Assembly (NCBI RefSeq): GCF_900176345.1 | Contig: NZ_FWXU01000012.1 | Span: forward strand, 80,693 to 144,692 | Direction of reading: 5' to 3' | Length of the DNA: 64,000 bases | DNA from: Rhizobium sp. RU36D | Lineage (GTDB): Bacteria > Pseudomonadota > Alphaproteobacteria > Rhizobiales > Rhizobiaceae | Part shown: positions 25,408 to 34,060 of the stretch, in pieces | Position numbering within the stretch: position 1 is the stretch's first letter | How the letters are laid out: every line of letters starts with the position of its first letter | The notes under the pieces: model-generated | The model's database searches: none | What the model was told of the DNA's origin: nothing | The model's input: only the letters and a program-made list of their open reading frames with translations | Program-made: the position numbers and the translations under genes

Positions 25408-26079
25408 ATGGCCGGTGGTGTTGGAATGATCGAGAACTACCCCTTCGGGCGGCCTTATGATTTTCACGAATTGCTGGCCGATGGCATTGTCCACGGCATC
25501 GGCGTCGTCTTCGCCCTGATCGGCGTCACCGCGCTGATCTTCTATGCCACTGTTTATTCGGACTACCGCGATATCGCTGCTGCCTGGATCTATGGGCTCG
25601 GCCTCGTCGTGTCGCTCGGCGTGTCCTTCACCTATAACATGCTGCCCCATTCGCGCATCAAATGGGTGTTTCGCCGGCTCGACCATTCCGCCATCTTCAT
25701 CCTGATCGCCTCGACCTACACGCCCTTCCTGATCCAGGGCGCCGAGCAATGGAGTATCCTGGCGCTGCTTATCGGCATCTGGCTCACGGCCTGTCTCGGC
25801 ATCTGGCTGAAGTTCCGCTATCCCGGCCGCTATGACAAGCTGGCCATCCTGCTTTATCTCGCCATGGGCTGGAGCGGCGCCTTTGCGATGGGACCGATCT
25901 CGGAGATCATTCCGGAGGTCACGCTGCTCCTGATCATCATTGGCGGCTGCATCTATTCCGCCGGCGTCATCTTCCATGTCTGGGAACGGCTGCGCTTCCA
26001 GAATGCCATCTGGCATGGCTTCGTGGTCACCGCCGCGGCTGTGCATTACTCGGCCGTGTTCACCGCCATCAGCGTCTGA
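25408..26079 (+). CDS. Hemolysin III / PAQR-family membrane protein
   Basis: A 223-residue protein with seven predicted transmembrane helices. HlyIII/PAQR signatures are visible: the N-terminal FHELLADGIVHGIGVVFALIG, then SFTYNMLPHSRIKWVFRRLDHSAIFILIASTYTPFL, and near the end IFHVWERLRFQNAIWHGFVVTAAAVHYSAVF. The Ser, Asp and several His residues form the zinc site of this family, which acts as a hydrolase in adiponectin receptors. The bacterial function is unsettled and the hemolysin name is historical. The start is uncertain: ATG at 25408 or 25426; neither has a good ribosome-binding site. Confidence 0.88.
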   Translation: MAGGVGMIENYPFGRPYDFHELLADGIVHGIGVVFALIGVTALIFYATVYSDYRDIAAAWIYGLGLVVSLGVSFTYNMLPHSRIKWVFRRLDHSAIFILIASTYTPFLIQGAEQWSILALLIGIWLTACLGIWLKFRYPGRYDKLAILLYLAMGWSGAFAMGPISEIIPEVTLLLIIIGGCIYSAGVIFHVWERLRFQNAIWHGFVVTAAAVHYSAVFTAISV

Positions 26080-26148
26080 TATCGGCGCTGGACAGCGGCG
26101 CGGCTTGTCCTGTAAAGCGGACAATCATCAATTATAGTGGACAAACCC

Positions 26149-26655
26149 ATGGCAGCCGAGGTCATCATCCGCGACGCTGGCGAGGCCGACCTTGCCGCGA
26201 TCCGCGACATCTACAACCATGCGGTGGAGCATACCACCGCGATCTGGAACGAGGCGCTGATAGATCTCGACAACCGCCGCGCCTGGATGGAGTTCCGCCA
26301 CGCCCGCGGTTTCCCGATCCTGGTGGCGGAGCAGGCCGGCAAGGTCGCGGGCTACGCCTCCTATGGCGACTGGCGCGCCTTTGACGGCTATCGCCACACC
26401 GTGGAGCATTCAGTTTACGTCGAGAAGGATTGCCGCGGCGCCGGCATCGGCAAGCTCCTGATGCAGGCGCTGATCGAGCGGGCGCGCGCGGCCAGGGTGC
26501 ATGTCATGATCGCTGCCATCGAGGCGGAAAACCGGCCCTCCATCGCGCTGCACGAGAGCCTCGGCTTCCGGCTTGTCGGCATCCACCGGGAGGTCGGCAC
26601 GAAGTTCGGCCGCTGGCTCGACCTGGCGGCGATGGAACTGCGGATCCCGGATTGA
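26149..26655 (+). CDS. GNAT N-acetyltransferase, phosphinothricin-acetyltransferase-like
   Basis: A 168-residue GNAT protein. VIIRDAGEADLAAIRDIYNHAVEHTTAIWNE opens as in the PAT/Bar/MnaT subgroup, and the acetyl-CoA loop is CRGAGIGKLLMQALIERA (motif Q/R-x-x-G-x-G/A). The substrate end is NRPSIALHESLGFRLVGIHREVGTKFGRWLDL. This group acetylates phosphinothricin-like herbicides or, more commonly, methionine sulfone/sulfoximine. The ATG at 26149 is chosen; a GTG four codons earlier at 26137 is an alternative. Confidence 0.88.
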   Translation: MAAEVIIRDAGEADLAAIRDIYNHAVEHTTAIWNEALIDLDNRRAWMEFRHARGFPILVAEQAGKVAGYASYGDWRAFDGYRHTVEHSVYVEKDCRGAGIGKLLMQALIERARAARVHVMIAAIEAENRPSIALHESLGFRLVGIHREVGTKFGRWLDLAAMELRIPD

Positions 26656-26785
26656 AGCCCAGGCTTTACCACACGCTGAAAATCTGACAGAACTCGGAAG
26701 GATTACAAGGCCTTGCGCAAGAAATGACCGGTTTCTCAGCGGCTTGGTTGGTTGGAGGTAATCGGCGGGGAGGGGAACCGGCGTC

Positions 26786-27880
26786 ATGCAGCATGCGAAA
26801 CTGATCGACACGATCTATGAGGCCGCCTTCATTCCGGAACTGTGGCAAGAGGTCTGTGTCGGCCTCAGCGACTGCGTCGATGGGTTTTCGGCTGCCCTGA
26901 TCACCCTGACCGAGGGCAGCTCGTTCCGCTGGGTCTGCAGTCCCGCGGCTCAGGAGGGCATGGAGTTCTTTGCCAAGAGCCCGTTGCGGTTCCAGAATGT
27001 CCGCCCGCAGCGGCATCTCGCCTTGTCGACCTTTTCCTTCACCCGGGATATCGACCTCATGACTGAGGAGGAACTGGCGACCGATCCGATCTACAACGAA
27101 TTCTTGAGGCCCCAGGGACTGGGCTGGACGGTCGGCGACATGGTGCTTGAGCCATCGGGCCACACCATCATCTTCGACCTGATCCGCGAGACCGACAAGG
27201 GACCATTCGGCGAACAGGATGTGGCGCTGTTGAACACGCTGCGCCCGCATCTGGCGCGCGCGGCCACCATGTCCAGCCGACTGGAATTCGAGCGCATCAA
27301 CGCGGCGGTCCAGGCATTGGAATTGACCGGCCTTCCCGCCGCGGTGATCGGCGCGTCCGGCAAGGTGCTCACTGCCAATGCCCTCATGCAGAAATTCGAG
27401 CCGCAGGTGGTGCTGACCGCCTTCGAAAAGGTGGTCTTCGGTTTTGCCGAGGCCAATGCCAAGTTCCGCGAGGTGCTGGACAGCGGCGAGGGCATGCGGC
27501 CGGCCGGTTGTTCGTTTCCGCTGCCCAAGACCGAGCACAACGCGCCGGCCGTCGTCCATCTCGTGCCGATCTGTGGGGATGCGCGGGATATCTTCGCCCA
27601 GGCGCGCTTCTTTCTCATCGTCACGCCAGTGGATCGCTCCCGCGTGCCGAGTGCGGAGACCATCCAGGGCCTGTTCGATCTCTCGCCCGCCGAAGCCCGC
27701 GTGGCGCGCTCCCTGTCTCTCGGCAATGACGTCGCCCGGACGGCGGCCGAGTTTTCCATCGCCACCGAGACGGTGCGCAGCCATATCCGCTCCATCCTGG
27801 GCAAAAGCGGCATGTCGCGGCAAGCGGACTTTGTCGCCGCCGTCTCCAGCATCAGGCCGCTTGGGGATGATGTGATGTAG
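26786..27880 (+). CDS. LuxR-type HTH transcriptional regulator
   Basis: A 364-residue protein. The C-terminal 65 residues (LFDLSPAEARVARSLSLGNDVARTAAEFSIATETVRSHIRSILGKSGMSRQADFVA) form a LuxR/NarL four-helix DNA-binding domain. The preceding 290 residues contain a GAF/PAS-like sensory region without recognisable autoinducer-binding residues. This layout is common for orphan LuxR-type regulators in rhizobia. The start has a long GGGGAGGGG site. No synthase or obvious target is adjacent, so the signal is unknown. Confidence 0.85.
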   Translation: MQHAKLIDTIYEAAFIPELWQEVCVGLSDCVDGFSAALITLTEGSSFRWVCSPAAQEGMEFFAKSPLRFQNVRPQRHLALSTFSFTRDIDLMTEEELATDPIYNEFLRPQGLGWTVGDMVLEPSGHTIIFDLIRETDKGPFGEQDVALLNTLRPHLARAATMSSRLEFERINAAVQALELTGLPAAVIGASGKVLTANALMQKFEPQVVLTAFEKVVFGFAEANAKFREVLDSGEGMRPAGCSFPLPKTEHNAPAVVHLVPICGDARDIFAQARFFLIVTPVDRSRVPSAETIQGLFDLSPAEARVARSLSLGNDVARTAAEFSIATETVRSHIRSILGKSGMSRQADFVAAVSSIRPLGDDVM

Positions 27881-27933
27881 CCGCCCTCCGGCGCCCGATA
27901 CGAGACCGGCAAGCCGCATAGACGTTTGATTTA

Positions 27934-28248
27934 TTAGAAGATCTTCAGAGCCCAGGCGAAGGGCACGACCGTCACCAGGGCGGTGATGGTCGCCAGCAGC
28001 AGCACCACGACATTGTCGTTCATGCTGGTCGCGATGCGCGTGCGCGCGGCCTCTGCCGTCACCCGCGAATGCCGGCGCGACACGATCACCAGCAAGGGCA
28101 GGGCCAGCGGCCAAGCCAGGCAGCCGGCCAGACCGGCGAACCGCCAGAAATCCCAGTCACGACGTCCGACGCTCGCGCCCTCGGCATAGGTGAGTGCCAA
28201 AAGGACGAAAGCCGGAACGAGCCAAGTGATTAGGAGCCAAAATGCCAT
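27934..28248 (-). CDS. Small inner-membrane protein of unknown function
   Basis: A 104-residue protein with three predicted helices: MAFWLLITWLVPAFVLLALTY, FAGLAGCLAWPLALPLLVIV and VVVLLLATITALVTVVPFAW. The first loop is charged (GRRDWDFW) and the second Arg-rich (SRRHSRVTAEAARTRI). The open frame can extend to a TTG at 28338, adding 30 residues of uncertain coding character; the ATG at 28248 is preferred. No family is recognised. Confidence 0.6.
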   Translation of the reverse strand: MAFWLLITWLVPAFVLLALTYAEGASVGRRDWDFWRFAGLAGCLAWPLALPLLVIVSRRHSRVTAEAARTRIATSMNDNVVVLLLATITALVTVVPFAWALKIF

Positions 28249-28364
28249 GCAGTCAACGAACCTCAATACGCGAATCGTTCGCCAACGTTCGCTCTGTTGG
28301 CCGTCGCTGTCATCCCCAATATTGAGGATGATAGGCAATTTTTTACTGCGGCGTTAAAGCTTTT

Positions 28365-28976
28365 TCAGGGTGTTTTTCGCGGCGGGGGGCGTTGTCCCTG
28401 TGCCATCGGCGGGGTGGAAGCCGGCAGGGACGCGAGCTGCGCCGGTGTTCCCCAGCTTGAAATCGGCTGGCCGCCCCGGGTCAGCACGCGGCTGTCATAG
28501 AGTGCCAGCGAGCCCTCGAGCTGTCGCGTATCGGTACAGCGGTTGATGATGCCGCCGATATAGCTGATGCAGTCGGAGGTCGAGCCCTGCACCGAGCCGG
28601 TCGCCCAGTCCTTCACGATGCCGTCCGTGCCGACGAGGAAATAGGAGAGCCGCATATTGGTGGATTGCCTTGACGTGCCGACCAGCCCGCCAAAATCCGA
28701 GCCGGTCTCCGTCTGCGCGCCCGGCGCCATGTGGCGGTGGATCACCGAGCCATCGGCAAGCGGCGTAGACCCGATCGACGGCCCGAAGGTGGCGCGGTCA
28801 TTGCCCGCCAGCTGTTCCAACGGCGATTGGCCGAGCGCTGCAACCTGCTGATAGGGCTTGCCCAGGGCATAGCTGGTAAAGGAGCGATTGGCGGCATTCT
28901 CTGCCTTTTCCGCCATGGAAGAACAGCCGGCCAGCACCAATGCCAGACCCATTGCCACCAGCTTTGCCCGTCGCAT
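28365..28976 (-). CDS. Predicted outer-membrane lipoprotein
   Basis: A 203-residue protein with the signal peptide MRRAKLVAMGLALVLAGCSS, where Leu-Ala-Gly-Cys is the lipobox. The Ser after the Cys favours outer-membrane sorting. The mature part contains SYFLVGTDGIVKDWATGSVQGS, a short beta-rich segment similar to SmpA/OmlA-like small lipoproteins, and ends in a Pro/Arg-rich tail (MAQGQRPPPRKTP). The ATG at 28976 follows GGGAGG. No specific function is assigned. Confidence 0.78.
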   Translation of the reverse strand: MRRAKLVAMGLALVLAGCSSMAEKAENAANRSFTSYALGKPYQQVAALGQSPLEQLAGNDRATFGPSIGSTPLADGSVIHRHMAPGAQTETGSDFGGLVGTSRQSTNMRLSYFLVGTDGIVKDWATGSVQGSTSDCISYIGGIINRCTDTRQLEGSLALYDSRVLTRGGQPISSWGTPAQLASLPASTPPMAQGQRPPPRKTP

Positions 28977-29105
28977 CCGCCCCTCCCAGATCGTCGCACC
29001 TAGTCCGTCCCGCCCCCATGAAAGCGCCAAAGCGCCCGGCGCGCAAGAGGCCGAGATTGATGGCCGTTCACGACTGCGCTATTCCGGCTGGGGATGGAGG
29101 TGACC

Positions 29106-29651
29106 ATGGCGCGCATTCACATTCTCGGGGCTTCCGGATCCGGCACGACGACGCTCGGCGTGGCACTGTCACGGCATCTCGGCATTGCCCATGTCGATAC
29201 CGACAGCCTTTACTGGATGCCCACCGATCCGCCATTCACCACGCCGCGACCGCTGCCCGAGCGGCAGGCACTGCTGGTCGACCGGCTGCCGGATGATGCC
29301 GACTGGGTTCTCTCGGGTTCGGCGCTGAAATGGGGCGAGCCGGTGGAGCCGCTGTATGATCTCGTGGTGTTCCTGACGCTCGATCCGAAGGTCAGGATGG
29401 CGCGCATCCTCAAGCGCGAGCAGGAGCGATACGGTCCCCGGATTGCCCCCGGTGGCGATATGTTTTCGACCAGCCAGGCCTTCATCGCCTGGGCGGCGGC
29501 CTATGACACCGCCGGTCCCGAGCAACGCAGCCGCAAGGCCCACGAGGCCTGGTTGTCCTCAGGCCGCTGGCCCGTCCTGAGGCTCGATTCCGCGGAGCCT
29601 GTCGAGGCCCTCGTGGCGGCCGTGAGCCGCCACCTCGACCAGACGACCTGA
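29106..29651 (+). CDS. P-loop NTPase, adenylate/shikimate-kinase-like
   Basis: A 181-residue protein. The Walker A is GASGSGTTT near residue 8-16, in MARIHILGASGSGTTTLGVALSRHLG. DTDSLYWMPTDPPF follows, as in the small nucleoside- and shikimate-kinase-like ATPases often called AAA or topology-modulation-like proteins. WVLSGSALKWGE and LDPKVRMARILKREQERYG, with a lid-type Arg, complete the pattern. It probably phosphorylates a small molecule or binds nucleotide; the substrate is not identifiable. The ATG at 29106 has GGAGG upstream. Confidence 0.82.
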   Translation: MARIHILGASGSGTTTLGVALSRHLGIAHVDTDSLYWMPTDPPFTTPRPLPERQALLVDRLPDDADWVLSGSALKWGEPVEPLYDLVVFLTLDPKVRMARILKREQERYGPRIAPGGDMFSTSQAFIAWAAAYDTAGPEQRSRKAHEAWLSSGRWPVLRLDSAEPVEALVAAVSRHLDQTT

Positions 29652-29656
29652 CACGC

Positions 29657-30067
29657 TCACCTGATCGGCGTGAACATCATCGAGTGGCCGTTGATGCAGT
29701 AGCGCAGGCCTGTGGGCTTCGGTCCGTCCGGGAAGACGTGGCCCAGATGCCCGCCGCAATTGGCGCAGCGGATTTCCGTGCGCACCATGCCGAAGGACAT
29801 GTCGCGATGTTCGGTCACGGCATCGGGCGTGACAGGCTCGAAATAGCTCGGCCAGCCGCAACCGGCATCGAACTTGGTGTCCGAAACGAACAGCGGCGTA
29901 TCGCAGGCGGCGCAGCTATAGACCCCCTTTTCGAAATTGTCCCAGTACGGTCCGGTAAAGGCCCGTTCCGTGCCGTGCTCGCGCAGGATGCGATATTGCT
30001 CCGGCGTCAGCTGCTCGCGCCATTCGGCATCGGTCTTTTCGATTTTCGGCTTGGTTTCCTGTCTCAT
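29657..30067 (-). CDS. msrB: Peptide-methionine (R)-S-oxide reductase
   Basis: A 136-residue MsrB, which reduces the R-epimer of methionine sulfoxide in proteins using thioredoxin. Four zinc cysteines are at 52 and 55 (CAAC) and 101 and 104 (CANC). The catalytic Cys124 is in [11 protein letters not shown]. Other marks are [11 protein letters not shown] and [19 protein letters not shown]. The ATG at 30067 has AAGGAG upstream. It is divergent from the mrp operon across 296 bases and is a cytosolic repair enzyme for oxidative damage. Confidence 0.97.
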   Translation of the reverse strand: MRQETKPKIEKTDAEWREQLTPEQYRILREHGTERAFTGPYWDNFEKGVYSCAACDTPLFVSDTKFDAGCGWPSYFEPVTPDAVTEHRDMSFGMVRTEIRCANCGGHLGHVFPDGPKPTGLRYCINGHSMMFTPIR

Positions 30068-30363
30068 GGTGTGGATCTCCTTGTCGCCCCATAGATAGGG
30101 CGCCGAGGGCGGGACAGCAATCGCCCTGGCATCACGTTGACGCGGTCAAAGCATCCGCGGCTCCTCCCGCATCAGACCCACATCCCATGCCCAGCGCATG
30201 AGCGCTCAAAAAATCCATGCAAAATCATATGTGAGATGTCAGTTTGCAGTGAAAGCCGCCCGTTTCCCCTTGAGGACGCGGTTGCAATGGCCTAACACTT
30301 CGGCCCTGGCGCATGGAATGACCGACAAGTCGATGCGCAGGCCCGTGAATACAAGGACATGTA
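30068..30363. promoter_or_regulatory. Divergent control region, msrB / mrp operon
   Basis: A 296-base gap with no gene. The stretch 30205-30250 is AT-richer (AAAAATCCATGCAAAATCA) and is the best candidate for the mrp promoter. AAGGA at about 30354 is the mrpA ribosome-binding site. No obvious operator palindrome was found. Confidence 0.4.
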
Positions 30364-32700
30364 ATGTTCGAAAATGTCGCCATTTTGACATTCGTCGCCA
30401 TGCTGCTGCCCTTTGCCGGTGCCGTCGTAGCGCCGGTTTTGACTCGGTCGTTGGGGCATAATACGGCCTGGGTTCTCGTGCTCTTTCCGCTCCTTGCCTT
30501 CCTGCATTTCGCCGGTTTCCTGGGCGAGATTTCGGCTGGTGGCGTGGTTACCGGCGGATTTGCCTGGGTTCCGAGCCTCAACCTGAGCTTCTCCTGGTAT
30601 CTCGACGGCTTGTCGCTCACCTTCGCGCTGCTTGTCACCGGCATCGGCGCGCTGATCTTGCTCTATGCCGGCGGCTACATGAAGGGTCATGCCCAGCAGG
30701 GCCGCTTCTTCTCCTTCATCCTGATGTTCATGGGCGCCATGCTCGGCCTCGTGGTGTCGGATAGCTTCCTGATGCTGTTCATCTATTGGGAGCTGACCTC
30801 GATCACCTCCTTCCTGCTGATCGGTTTCGATCACAGCCGCGAGCGCTCGCGCCGCGCGGCCCTCCAAGCGCTGGTCGTCACCGGCGGCGGCGGGCTGGCG
30901 CTTCTGGCAGGCCTCATCTTCCTGTGGAACATGACTGGCGTCACCCAGCTGTCGCTGCTGTTGCACACCGGCGATACGTTGCGGGAAAGCGCCTTCTATA
31001 TTCCGGCCTTGCTTCTGGTGCTCGGCGGTGCCTTCACCAAGTCGGCGCAGTTTCCGTTCCATTTCTGGCTGCCCAACGCCATGGAAGCGCCGACCCCGGT
31101 TTCGGCCTACCTGCATTCGGCCACCATGGTAAAGGCGGGCGTCTATCTGCTGATGCGGCTCAATCCGGTTATGGGCGGCACGCCGGCCTGGGAAATCATC
31201 CTGCCGGTTTTCGGCGGCCTGACCCTTGTCGTCGGCGGCCTGCTTGCCGTCCGCCAGAGCGACCTGAAGCTGATGCTGGCCTATACCACCGTCGCCTCGC
31301 TTGGCCTGCTGGTGATGCTGACCGGCTTCGGCTCCGACTATGCCGTGGAAGCGGCGGTGCTTTATCTCGTGGCCCATTCCCTGTTCAAGGGCGCGCTGTT
31401 CATGGTGGCGGGCCTGATCGACCATGAGGCCGGCACCCGCGAGGTGACCCTGCTCGGCGGCCTGCGCGGCGCCATGCCGATCACCTTTGCCGCGGCGATC
31501 TGTGCGGCGATCTCCATGGGCGGCTTGCCGCCCTTCTTCGGCTTCCTCGCCAAGGAAGAAGTCTATGCCGCGCTCGCCCATGGCGATGCGAGATCCATCC
31601 TCTTCACGGGCGTAGCGATGGTCGGCAATGCGCTGATGTTCGCCATCGGCTTTGCGGTGGCCTTGCGACCCTTCCTCGGTCCCCATGTCGAAACGCCGAA
31701 ACATGCCCATGAAGGCCCGCTGCTGCTCTGGCTCGGCCCGCTGGTTCTCGCGCTGTCGGGGCTTGGCGCAGCACTGCTGTCGCCGCTGGTGCATCAGCTG
31801 ATTTCCTCGCCATTTGCGTCTGCTGTGGCCGGTCGCGCGCTGGAAGTCGAGATCAGCCTCGTGCCGCATATCGGCATACCGCTCCTGCTCTCGGCCGTGA
31901 CGGTCGCGCTCGGCGTCGCGATCTATCTGCTGCTGGACCGGGTGCGGGCCGGCATGACCCGGCTGCTGGATGCCATCGGTCCCGGGCCGGATATCGCCTT
32001 CGATTATTTCATCGAGGGGTTGGTGCGCTATTCCTATCGCATCACGCGGATGGTCCAGAGCGGACGGCTGGAGACCTATGTCACGCTGACCTTCATCGTC
32101 ATCGCCCTGGTATTGCTGGTGCCGCCGATTGTCTTCGGCGAACTGCCGGCCATGCCCTCCTGGCCTGCGGATGTCCAGTTCCACGAGCTTGCCTTCTTCG
32201 CCATCGCGCTGGTGGGCCTTGTCGCCGTACTCGCCGCCAAGAACCGCCTGACCGCCATTGTCTCGCTCGGCATCCAGGGCTTTGCCGTGGCCGTCATATT
32301 CCTGCTGTTCGGCGCGCCGGATCTGTCCTTCACCCAGTTCATGGTCGAGACGCTCTCGGTCGTGATCCTGGCGCTGGTCATGACCCGGCTCCGGCTCTCG
32401 CCCTCGGATCACCGCGATTGGCCGCAGTTGATCATGGACAGCACCATCGCCATCGCCTGCGGCCTCGGCTTCACCCTCATGCTGCTGAAATCCACGCAGC
32501 AGATGTTCGATACGGTGCTCACGGATTTCTTCAACACCTATTCCAAGGTCATCGCCCACGGCGCCAATGTCGTCAACGTCATCATCGTCGACTTCCGTGG
32601 CGTCGACACGCTCGGCGAAATCTCCGTCGTCATGATCACCGGGATGGCCATCCTGGCGCTCATCCGTATCCGCGCCTCGGTGCGCGAGGAGGGGAAGTGA
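30364..32700 (+). CDS. mrpA: Mrp cation/proton antiporter subunit A
   Basis: A 778-residue, roughly 20-helix membrane protein, the largest subunit of the Mrp (Mnh/Pha/Sha) antiporter and homologous to NuoL. The proton-channel core is seen in FIYWELTSITSFLLIGFDHSRERSRRAALQALVVTGGGGLALLAG and in SAQFPFHFWLPNAMEAPTPVSAYLHSATMVKAGVYLLMRL, with the Glu/Lys pairs typical of the family. The C-terminal part (about 600-778) holds MbhD- and MbhE-like helices. The complex exchanges Na+ or K+ for protons and supports alkaline and salt tolerance. Subunits A and B are separate genes here, not fused. Confidence 0.95.
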   Translation: MFENVAILTFVAMLLPFAGAVVAPVLTRSLGHNTAWVLVLFPLLAFLHFAGFLGEISAGGVVTGGFAWVPSLNLSFSWYLDGLSLTFALLVTGIGALILLYAGGYMKGHAQQGRFFSFILMFMGAMLGLVVSDSFLMLFIYWELTSITSFLLIGFDHSRERSRRAALQALVVTGGGGLALLAGLIFLWNMTGVTQLSLLLHTGDTLRESAFYIPALLLVLGGAFTKSAQFPFHFWLPNAMEAPTPVSAYLHSATMVKAGVYLLMRLNPVMGGTPAWEIILPVFGGLTLVVGGLLAVRQSDLKLMLAYTTVASLGLLVMLTGFGSDYAVEAAVLYLVAHSLFKGALFMVAGLIDHEAGTREVTLLGGLRGAMPITFAAAICAAISMGGLPPFFGFLAKEEVYAALAHGDARSILFTGVAMVGNALMFAIGFAVALRPFLGPHVETPKHAHEGPLLLWLGPLVLALSGLGAALLSPLVHQLISSPFASAVAGRALEVEISLVPHIGIPLLLSAVTVALGVAIYLLLDRVRAGMTRLLDAIGPGPDIAFDYFIEGLVRYSYRITRMVQSGRLETYVTLTFIVIALVLLVPPIVFGELPAMPSWPADVQFHELAFFAIALVGLVAVLAAKNRLTAIVSLGIQGFAVAVIFLLFGAPDLSFTQFMVETLSVVILALVMTRLRLSPSDHRDWPQLIMDSTIAIACGLGFTLMLLKSTQQMFDTVLTDFFNTYSKVIAHGANVVNVIIVDFRGVDTLGEISVVMITGMAILALIRIRASVREEGK

Positions 32701-32716
32701 TGGTGGTTTTGATCAA

Positions 32717-32934
32717 GAAAGACCCTCTCTGGGCTGCCGCCCATCTCCCCCACAAGGGGGGAGAAGACCAAGCCGAAACCGCTCGCCCTGCACAAGCAAT
32801 TGGAGTGGCCTGCCATATTCCCATATCCTTTGGTGAGGGTGGCCACAAACCGGGTGCTGAGCGGAGGCCAAGCGCGCGCCGCGAGTCATCTCCCCCCTTG
32901 TGGGGGAGATGGCCGGCAGGCCAGAGAGGGTCTT
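32717..32934. repeat. Palindromic repeat family Q, copy 1, between mrpA and mrpB
   Basis: The left arm 32717-32768 (AAGACCCTCTCTGGGCTGCCG, then CCCCCACAAGGGGGGAGAAG) and the right arm 32888-32934 (CTCCCCCCTTGTGGGGGAG, then GGCCAGAGAGGGTCTTT) are inverted, with an approximately 120-base centre. It sits within the operon: mrpA stops at 32700 and mrpB starts at 32966. The same family is at 59891-60052. Confidence 0.85.
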
Positions 32935-32965
32935 TCGCGTACAGCTTGCCGACCGGAGCCCGCCC

Positions 32966-33385
32966 ATGAACACCCTGATCTTCCGCACTGTCGCGCCCTT
33001 CCTCACCGCGCTGATGGTGCTCTTCTCCATCTTCGTGCTGCTGCGCGGGCATAACGAGCCGGGCGGTGGCTTCATTGGCGGGTTGATCGCGGCCTCGGCC
33101 ATGGCGATCTATGGCATCGCCTATGGTGTCCAGGCGGTTCGCCGGGCGCTCTGGTTCCATCCCATGTCGATTGCCGGCAGCGGCCTGCTGCTGGCCACCG
33201 TCTCCGGTCTCATCTCGGCCTTTGTCGGCGTGCCCTTCATGACGGGTCTCTGGGTCTATCCGGTGCTCGCCGGTGTCGAGGTGCCGCTCGCCACCGTCAT
33301 GTCCTTCGATGTCGGCGTCTATCTCGTCGTGGTGGGCGCCATCACCTCCATGGCACTGGCGCTGGAAGAAAGGGATGACGGCTGA
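32966..33385 (+). CDS. mrpB: Mrp antiporter subunit B
   Basis: A 139-residue protein with four predicted helices. The MnhB/MrpB signature [26 protein letters not shown] is at residues 20-45, and [15 protein letters not shown] and [21 protein letters not shown] follow. MrpB is a small essential membrane subunit. The ATG at 32966 has GGAG upstream; the longer open frame only reads through repeat DNA. The stop codon overlaps the mrpC ATG (TGATG). Confidence 0.95.
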   Translation: MNTLIFRTVAPFLTALMVLFSIFVLLRGHNEPGGGFIGGLIAASAMAIYGIAYGVQAVRRALWFHPMSIAGSGLLLATVSGLISAFVGVPFMTGLWVYPVLAGVEVPLATVMSFDVGVYLVVVGAITSMALALEERDDG

Positions 33386-33762
33386 TGGAAGGGCTGTTCG
33401 CGATCCTGGTTGGCGTTTTCTTCGCGGTTGCCATCTATCTCATGCTGTCGCGCCACATCGTGCGCATCCTGCTGGGCATCGCCATCCTCGGCAATGCCGT
33501 CAACATGCTGCTCTTCAGCTCGGGTCGGCTGACCCGCGAGGTGCCGCCGATCATCCCCGCTGGCAGCGACACGCTGGCGAGCTCGGCGGCCAATCCCCTG
33601 CCGCAGGCGCTGATCCTGACGGCCATCGTGATTTCCTTTTCCTTCTTCTGTTTCCTGCTGGTGCTGACCTACCGCGCCTATCAAGACCTGAAGACCGACG
33701 ATACCGACGAGATGCGCGTCGCCGAACCGGCCGACGAGCCTCTGCCGCCCCTGGGATATTGA
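33385..33762 (+). CDS. mrpC: Mrp antiporter subunit C
   Basis: A 125-residue, three-helix protein homologous to NuoK. LLGIAILGNAVNMLLFSSGRL and NPLPQALILTAIVISFSFFCFLLVLTYRAY are diagnostic, including the conserved Pro-Gln-Ala-Leu-x-Leu-Thr-Ala-Ile. The C-terminus is an acidic cytoplasmic tail. It starts within the mrpB stop and is followed by a 298-base gap with a repeat before mrpD. Confidence 0.96.
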   Translation: MEGLFAILVGVFFAVAIYLMLSRHIVRILLGIAILGNAVNMLLFSSGRLTREVPPIIPAGSDTLASSAANPLPQALILTAIVISFSFFCFLLVLTYRAYQDLKTDDTDEMRVAEPADEPLPPLGY

Positions 33763-33781
33763 GACTGATGTTGAGCAAGAA

Positions 33782-34005
33782 TACCCCCCTCTGGTCTGCC
33801 AGATATAGTCTCGTCGACGTTCCTCTCCCGCGGTTCGATCGGTTGGGCGCGCGCTCCCTAATCCCAACCGATCTCGGTGAAAGACTATGCGGATACCGCG
33901 CGTCGATCTCCCCCCTTGAGGGGGGTGAGGCATGGTCGGCGAAGCCGAGCAATCGATCCAGTGAATCGATTGCAATGCCGAACGCCGGCAGACCAGAGGG
34001 GGGTA
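33782..34005. repeat. Palindromic repeat family P, copy 4, between mrpC and mrpD
   Basis: CCCCCCTCTGGTCTGCCAG at 33784 and CTGGTCTGCCGG-type sequence with GGGGGG at the right end frame the element. Near the right are GATCTCCCCCCTTGAGGGGGG and the insert GGCATGGTCGGCGAAGCCGAG, then a CAATCGATCCAGTGAATCGATTG palindrome. This matches the 21541 copy in inverse orientation. It makes a 298-base break in an otherwise tightly packed operon. Confidence 0.8.
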
Positions 34006-34060
34006 CCCGCGCTCTAAGGCCGGCAACTCCCTTCGATACAACGTTCGGAGCCCACCTCTG

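Noticed and set aside
30292..32559. A 755-residue open frame antisense to mrpA
   Set aside because: It is the shadow of a GC-rich coding frame: rich in His, Gln, Arg, Glu, Asp and Gly with no hydrophobic core. mrpA is unambiguous on the other strand.
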